DNA of 64,000 nt from Dasania phycosphaerae. Its GTDB lineage: Bacteria > Pseudomonadota > Gammaproteobacteria > Pseudomonadales > Dasaniaceae. Both the position numbers and the translations under genes were made by a program. The notes beneath the pieces are model-generated. The model was not told the DNA's origin. It saw nothing but the letters and a program-made list of their open reading frames with translations, and made no database searches. Shown here one piece after another: positions 59,407 to 64,000 of this stretch. The DNA is taken from positions 1 to 64,000 of the forward strand of contig NZ_JAPTGG010000013.1 of NCBI RefSeq assembly GCF_026891035.1, written 5' to 3'. The stretch's first letter is position 1, and each line of letters starts with the position of its first letter.

Positions 59407-60537
59407 TTGTATTTCTATTTCTCCACTAATGAATTTCAACTGAAAGGCCAATCCTACAAAGACTTTCCGCTTCTGTATGATAGCTCGCTTCAACTCGTGA
59501 AGCCTACTTTTTACTTCCTGGTGCATCACTGCATTACCCGAGGTCGAGTGCAATCCACACATAGCTGGGCGCGATACGGCCAGGACATGTACGACTACTT
59601 CAGTTGGTTGGAGGCGAATAACATTGAATGGACTGATACCGCTGAATACTCCGGCCAATCGATTGTCGCGTTATACCGGGATTGGTCACTGGAGCGCTGT
59701 AAGCTATCCGAAACAACCATTAACCAACGCCTGCGCACCATTGTGATGTTCTACCGGTACGCTTACCGGCAAGGCTGGGTGGATACAGTACCGTTTAATA
59801 TTGAAACTGTGATGATTTCACGGCAGCCAGGCATGTTAGCGCATGTGGACGCCTCAGGCAGCACAAAACAAGCCCCGGACATTCTCCTGAAAGAGAAACG
59901 AAGACCGCTGAAAGTGCTGAGCAAGGCCCAGGCGATTGAGCTTTTAAATGCAATCGAGAACCCAACGCATAAACTCATGGCCCGCATGGGATTGCAGGTC
60001 GGCCTGCGTCGAGAGGAAATTAACACCTTCCCCAGGAAGTACGTGATTAATCCCATGTCGGGGGAAAAGCGTTCGGGCATGTTTCGTGTCACGCTAGACA
60101 CAAAAGACATGCGAACCAAAGGAAGCAAGTCACGTGCAGTCGATATCCCCTGGCGACTTATGGCGGATCTTTGGGATTACCTCATTGTCACACGCCATCA
60201 GTTGCTAACCACTATGGAGAATAACCCCAAAGAACTGTTTTTGAACCAGTATGGCCAACCTTACAAACCCGAAGGCTTCGGTCTCAACCACGCATTGGTC
60301 GCCTTAGATCTGGACTTTGAGGTGACAGCTCATGTGCTTCGCCACACCTACGCCACACACACGCTCTATGAGATGCGAAAAAATAAAAGGAGCCAAGACC
60401 CTTTGCTGTACCTGAAGCAACGCCTGGGGCACACCTCCATCAATTCTACACTGGTATATCTCCACTATCTGGATCATGTCGAGGATGATCTGATGACCTG
60501 CTACCAAGAAGAAATCGACGCCGGGAGTATGGATTAG
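59407..60537 (+). CDS. tyrosine recombinase, first of a trio
   Basis: A 376-residue tyrosine recombinase with a complete active site: Arg201 in VGLRREEI, a beta-hairpin Lys region (TKDMRTKGSKSRAVDIPW), H309-x-x-R312 in AHVLRHTYATH, His in RLGHTS and nucleophilic Tyr351 in TLVYLHY. The start is a TTG at 59407 because the frame closes with a TAA at 59389, and no ATG occurs before the conserved N-terminal DNA-binding segment. It shares one base with the next gene (TAGTG). It probably catalyses integration and excision of the element carrying the STAND operon. Confidence 0.88.
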   Translation: MYFYFSTNEFQLKGQSYKDFPLLYDSSLQLVKPTFYFLVHHCITRGRVQSTHSWARYGQDMYDYFSWLEANNIEWTDTAEYSGQSIVALYRDWSLERCKLSETTINQRLRTIVMFYRYAYRQGWVDTVPFNIETVMISRQPGMLAHVDASGSTKQAPDILLKEKRRPLKVLSKAQAIELLNAIENPTHKLMARMGLQVGLRREEINTFPRKYVINPMSGEKRSGMFRVTLDTKDMRTKGSKSRAVDIPWRLMADLWDYLIVTRHQLLTTMENNPKELFLNQYGQPYKPEGFGLNHALVALDLDFEVTAHVLRHTYATHTLYEMRKNKRSQDPLLYLKQRLGHTSINSTLVYLHYLDHVEDDLMTCYQEEIDAGSMD

Positions 60538-62135
60538 TGGCGAAACCGAGGAAGACGTTCGTAAAAACAGATGTTCCCGAAGAAATCACTGGAGAGGTTG
60601 GCAACACTGAATGGGATCTGTCGGTACCAGCGAATACCGTGGTGAATGTGGGCTACAACTTTGATTTTGGCCCTTGGTACCACAAAGGTATTGATGAAAT
60701 CGTATCAGCCTGCCAACAACAAATATCACATTGGGTAATAACTCGTGATGGTGACTACTCCGTTAAAACGCTGAATTCATGTTGTTACAACGGAATCAAC
60801 CACTTTTTAGATTTTATGGTTGTCCTCCGCAACACGTTAGAGTCAGACATTACTTTCAATAACTTTAACAAGAACACTAATGAGCTATTTATTCAATATC
60901 TCGGGCAAAGTGATACAGACAGAACGACCCAATATAATCGATACACCCACAGCAAAATTGTTCTTAGGGGATTGCTGCAACGAAATATCATTAAGCAGCC
61001 CAATATCTTTCCCAAAAACCCATTTCCAAATGCGAACAGAAGGAAAAAAGGCGCATTGCCACTCTCTTCAAAGGAAAGAAATGAGCTGTCTTCTGCATTA
61101 CGAAAAGAGTTAAAACAACTAGCCTCGGATAATGATGATCCTTTGGATGGATTCGTACTTACCTGTTGTCTATTGGCTATAGCATTGCGTACTGGTCGTA
61201 ATACAAGCCCTTTACTTGAGATGAAAACGGACTGTTTGCGCGATCATCCTCTCAAAGAAAACAGGAAGCTATTGGTTGTATTTAAGCGACGAGGAGGGAA
61301 ATCACACGTAGTTTCATTACGAACACCGGAAGAAATTGAAACGATCACAACAATCCTTCCTGATGTAGTGACCATCATTGATCAGGTTATTGCAAAGACT
61401 GATGCTCTGCGAAAGAAGGTAAATGAAGAGCAGAGACAAAATGTGTGGCTCTACCCTTCAGCAAGAAGAAAGGATTATGGAGTTATAACATCGCTTAATG
61501 ATTTGACGATTTGCCAGAACATAAAGCGCTTGATAGATAAATACAGTTTGCAGGATACAGACGGAAAATCAATGGAAATCAATGTTTCCAGACTGCGTGC
61601 AACCTTCATCAACCGTCTATGGAAACTGTCGGGCAACGATCCTATCATCACCGCCAAGTTGGGTGGCCATACCCTGAAAGTCTCTAATGACCATTATTTG
61701 CAAGCCACACCTGAAATGCAGCGTGATCACAAATTCATGGGGGATGTACTGGTTCAGGAACTTATGACCAATACCCTGGGCAGTCATGCAGATAACACAC
61801 CGGTCGGCAAATGCGGCGATCCACTTAATGGAGATCGAGCGCCGAAGAATGGCCAACACTGCACTGACTTTCTGAGTTGCTTCCGTTGTCGCTCCTGTGT
61901 CATTACGGGGGATGATCTCTATCGACTGTTCAGCTTCTACTGGCTGATTATCAAAGAGCGAAATGAGATTGGCACCCGCCACTGGGGCAAAGTCTATGGG
62001 CACATCATCCGCATTATTGATCGTCAAATTGCGCCACAATTCCCCAGTGAGCAAGTAGAAGCTGCCAGACAAAGAGCCAAGAATGCTCCACACCCCTTCT
62101 GGTGCAATCGTGAACTCCTGGAGGCGTCCGCATGA
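60537..62135 (+). CDS. tyrosine recombinase-like protein, second of a trio
   Basis: A 532-residue recombinase-like protein with a GTG start. The catalytic core is recognisable but altered: Arg in ALRTGRNTSPLLEM, SRLRATFINRLW in place of HxLRHTF, GGHTLKVSNDHYL with His and Tyr. A C-terminal Cys cluster (HCTDFLSCFRCRSC) suggests a zinc-binding module. It overlaps the third gene by 4 bp (ATGA). In known recombinase trios the three proteins act together, and one or more may be structural rather than cleaving; here the His-to-Ser change favours a modified role. Confidence 0.8.
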   Translation: MAKPRKTFVKTDVPEEITGEVGNTEWDLSVPANTVVNVGYNFDFGPWYHKGIDEIVSACQQQISHWVITRDGDYSVKTLNSCCYNGINHFLDFMVVLRNTLESDITFNNFNKNTNELFIQYLGQSDTDRTTQYNRYTHSKIVLRGLLQRNIIKQPNIFPKNPFPNANRRKKGALPLSSKERNELSSALRKELKQLASDNDDPLDGFVLTCCLLAIALRTGRNTSPLLEMKTDCLRDHPLKENRKLLVVFKRRGGKSHVVSLRTPEEIETITTILPDVVTIIDQVIAKTDALRKKVNEEQRQNVWLYPSARRKDYGVITSLNDLTICQNIKRLIDKYSLQDTDGKSMEINVSRLRATFINRLWKLSGNDPIITAKLGGHTLKVSNDHYLQATPEMQRDHKFMGDVLVQELMTNTLGSHADNTPVGKCGDPLNGDRAPKNGQHCTDFLSCFRCRSCVITGDDLYRLFSFYWLIIKERNEIGTRHWGKVYGHIIRIIDRQIAPQFPSEQVEAARQRAKNAPHPFWCNRELLEASA

Positions 62136-63949
62136 ATATGGCCGTAGTGAGCGTTGGAGAACTCTTGAACAGGCCTTCGAGCGCCGCAAGGCAGGAAGGC
62201 AATCTCGATCACTTGGTGATTACCGCCTCGAAACAAAAGGACGGCACTTATGTGGTGGTATCTCGGTACGGTGATGATCGCTGGCAATTGGTTGGTGGAG
62301 CTACGAATGCCATCGCTTCATCCAAGACGGTTAAGTTTGATCGGGTACCCGCTTGCTTCAGGGCAGATACCAAGGCCATGTTATACCGGTACATTCTCAA
62401 GGGGCGAGAGGGGCTTGGAAAACCTTCAACCTTAACGGTACAACAAACCTTCAACTCGGTGGTGATATTCCTCACCTGGTTAGCAAGGCGATCTGTAACA
62501 ACACTATCGGACATTACACCTTTGCACTGCATAAACTACGCGCAGGATTGTAAAGCCTATCGAAAATCGAACGGAGAAGGCTTGAGTGTTGGGATGGTAA
62601 AACACCGCCTCATTGCTGTCGAAGCCGTTCACGAACTGAGTCAGTTTACCCAGTCACCGATGCCTCATCACCCATGGCCAGAATCTTCGTCCTGGATACT
62701 CTCGGGATCTCACAAAGAAAACATCGAAGGGAAAACGCCGGTCATTCCAGAGGATGCCCTGGCACACCTGTTTAAATGCTCCTGGGAAATCATCGAACGT
62801 GGCCAATTCCTGTTAGCGTTGCGCGACAATAAAGATAAACTGAAAGCAATGGGTTGGCATGAGGGCCGAAGGAAGCTAAACGAAGCGTTAACAGACCTTC
62901 GAACCGCCTGTTACATTGTGCTGGCCACCACATCGGGTTGCCGAAACCATGAACTGGCCTACCTCAAAAATGATCCGTCTCATCCAGATCCGGCCCAGCG
63001 GCACCCATGGTATTCCACCGAGGATGATGAGGGCGTTCGATACTGGTGGATGCGTAGTCGTTCCGATAAGACCGGTGCCGGGAATACCGAATGGATGATA
63101 CCCGAGCCGGCAGTTGAAGCGCTGAAAATTATGGAGCAATGGGCTGCCCCTTACCAAGCCATCATTGAAGAAGAAATCCAGCAGCGGAAACAGGATAATC
63201 CGCACGACCCTGAAGTTATCGAAGCTAGACGCCACTGCAACGCGCTTTTTTTGGGAACGACCAAGCATACCGGCTTAACTCGAACAGTATCGAACCTTAC
63301 CTGGAACCAGACACTGACCAAGTTTGCCAAGAAGATCGGTCTAGATATTAAACTGAACTCCCATATGTTCCGCAAAACCTTTGCAACCTATGCCGCTAAG
63401 AGTCCCTATGGTGATCTGGTCTACCTAAGAGATCACTTCAAACATTGGACGTTGGATATGACTGCGCTGTATGCCATGAACGAACATCAGGATGTCGATC
63501 TTTACGATGAAGTGCTCTCGGCCAAGGAAGGCATTAAGATCGGCATTGTTGAACACTGGCTGGATGAAGAAACCCTATTAGCAGGCGGCGCTGCTGAAAA
63601 AATTAAACACTATCGCGCTTCCACGCCAGAACTCAAAGTCTTTGAAGCCCGCAAGCAAATGGCAGAGGCCATCAGCGATCAGGTACATATTCGCGGTGCT
63701 GGCCATGTCTGGTGCATCAACGATACCGCAGGTTGTAAAGGGAATGGCTTTGTAGATCGAACGCGCTGTGCGGATTGCGATAACAGCGTGATTGACGATA
63801 CCAAACAAGCGGTCTGGCAAGGCATCTACGAACAACAACTTGAACTGATCCACATCGACGATATTGGACAGGGTGCCAAAGATCGGGTTCAGCGCGACCT
63901 TGCCAGAGCGAAAACGGTATTAAACGAACTGGGCGCTGACATCGAGTAG
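62132..63949 (+). CDS. tyrosine recombinase-like protein, third of a trio
   Basis: A 605-residue protein. The catalytic box has Arg in TTSGCRNHELAYL, H-x-x-R in LNSHMFRKTFATY, His in DHFKHWTLDM and Tyr in TALYAMNEH. The N-terminal half includes a core-binding-type domain (TLTVQQTFNSVVIFLTWLAR). The C-terminus has Cys pairs (WCINDTAGCKGNGF, RCADCDNS), likely a zinc finger. It completes the trio with tight coupling. The gap before the next start is 8 bp. Confidence 0.83.
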   Translation: MNMAVVSVGELLNRPSSAARQEGNLDHLVITASKQKDGTYVVVSRYGDDRWQLVGGATNAIASSKTVKFDRVPACFRADTKAMLYRYILKGREGLGKPSTLTVQQTFNSVVIFLTWLARRSVTTLSDITPLHCINYAQDCKAYRKSNGEGLSVGMVKHRLIAVEAVHELSQFTQSPMPHHPWPESSSWILSGSHKENIEGKTPVIPEDALAHLFKCSWEIIERGQFLLALRDNKDKLKAMGWHEGRRKLNEALTDLRTACYIVLATTSGCRNHELAYLKNDPSHPDPAQRHPWYSTEDDEGVRYWWMRSRSDKTGAGNTEWMIPEPAVEALKIMEQWAAPYQAIIEEEIQQRKQDNPHDPEVIEARRHCNALFLGTTKHTGLTRTVSNLTWNQTLTKFAKKIGLDIKLNSHMFRKTFATYAAKSPYGDLVYLRDHFKHWTLDMTALYAMNEHQDVDLYDEVLSAKEGIKIGIVEHWLDEETLLAGGAAEKIKHYRASTPELKVFEARKQMAEAISDQVHIRGAGHVWCINDTAGCKGNGFVDRTRCADCDNSVIDDTKQAVWQGIYEQQLELIHIDDIGQGAKDRVQRDLARAKTVLNELGADIE

Positions 63950-63957
63950 GCAGGTAC

Positions 63958-64000
63958 ATGACACAGACCAAAGGTGAACAAACACAAAAAGCGCTGGAGC
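63958..64000 (+). CDS. start of a further gene in the recombinase module (cut by window edge)
   Basis: An ATG at 63958, 8 bp after the third recombinase, opens a frame beginning MTQTKGEQTQKALE with no stop before the window end. Recombinase trios are often followed by a small accessory gene, so this is probably one. Only 14 codons are visible; family unknown. Confidence 0.45.
   Translation, partial: MTQTKGEQTQKALE

Noticed and set aside
59407..63949. Assignment of the recombinase trio to the gamma-mobile-trio (GmtX/Y/Z) family
   Set aside because: All three proteins have tyrosine-recombinase active-site remnants and sizes that I could not match with confidence to GmtX/Y/Z; left as a generic trio.
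1..64000. CRISPR arrays, tRNA and rRNA genes
   Set aside because: No regularly spaced direct repeats, no cloverleaf-like tRNA sequence and no rRNA-like segments were noticed on reading; this was by eye, not by a search program.

Overview
The window looks like accessory DNA from a gammaproteobacterium of roughly 45-50% GC; I cannot name the genus from sequence alone. Nearly everything is mobile-element or anti-phage content: a large defence island, an integrative-element/plasmid-like block resembling the SXT/R391-IncC replication and recombination region, several insertion sequences, and a recombinase-linked cargo operon. I found no rRNA, tRNA or CRISPR array.

Layout. 1-2.3 kb is a graveyard of Tn3-family pieces, a PIN-toxin fragment and a recombinase fragment. 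2.4-4.2 kb holds a Tus-like replication-terminator protein, an unknown protein and a small secreted protein interrupted by an amber codon. 4.3-28.5 kb, all on the minus strand, is the defence island. From its promoter-proximal end it reads brxR-brxA-brxB-brxC-pglX-pglZ-brxL (a complete type I BREX set). It continues directly into a SMEK-APAZ protein plus a short PIWI Argonaute, a PD-(D/E)XK nuclease, a RecB-like/SF1 helicase and a PHP-SMC (TrlF-type) ATPase. Those last five genes are joined by overlaps of 8-11 bp or gaps of 6-9 bp.

28.6-33.8 kb has a divergent DsbA-like thiol oxidoreductase and a packed set of ten small, mostly membrane or periplasmic unknown genes. 33.9-35.6 kb encodes a KfrA-like DNA-binding protein with a palindromic operator and a zinc-ribbon protein with an RX4H HEPN-like motif. 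An IS481-family element (35,682-36,881, with 7-bp target duplications) interrupts a small membrane-protein gene. 37-49.5 kb is the integrative-element block: Toprim primase, CobT-like VWA protein, DUF3150 protein, WGR protein, CobS-like AAA+ ATPase, YqaJ/lambda-type exonuclease, RecT annealase, SSB and small unknown genes. Many of these are preceded by related stem-loop leaders.

50.7-53.7 kb is an ISL3-family element carrying an ArsR repressor and a permease. 53.8-59.2 kb is an AT-rich three-gene operon (radical SAM enzyme, small protein, 1,366-residue STAND NTPase with an N-terminal nuclease-like domain) that looks like an undescribed or little-described defence system. 59.4-63.9 kb holds three overlapping tyrosine recombinases, probably the mobilising module for that cargo.

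The two most interesting candidates are the SMEK-APAZ/short-Argonaute pair built into the tail of the BREX operon, and the radical SAM-STAND operon. Functions given for unknown genes are inference from motifs and context.
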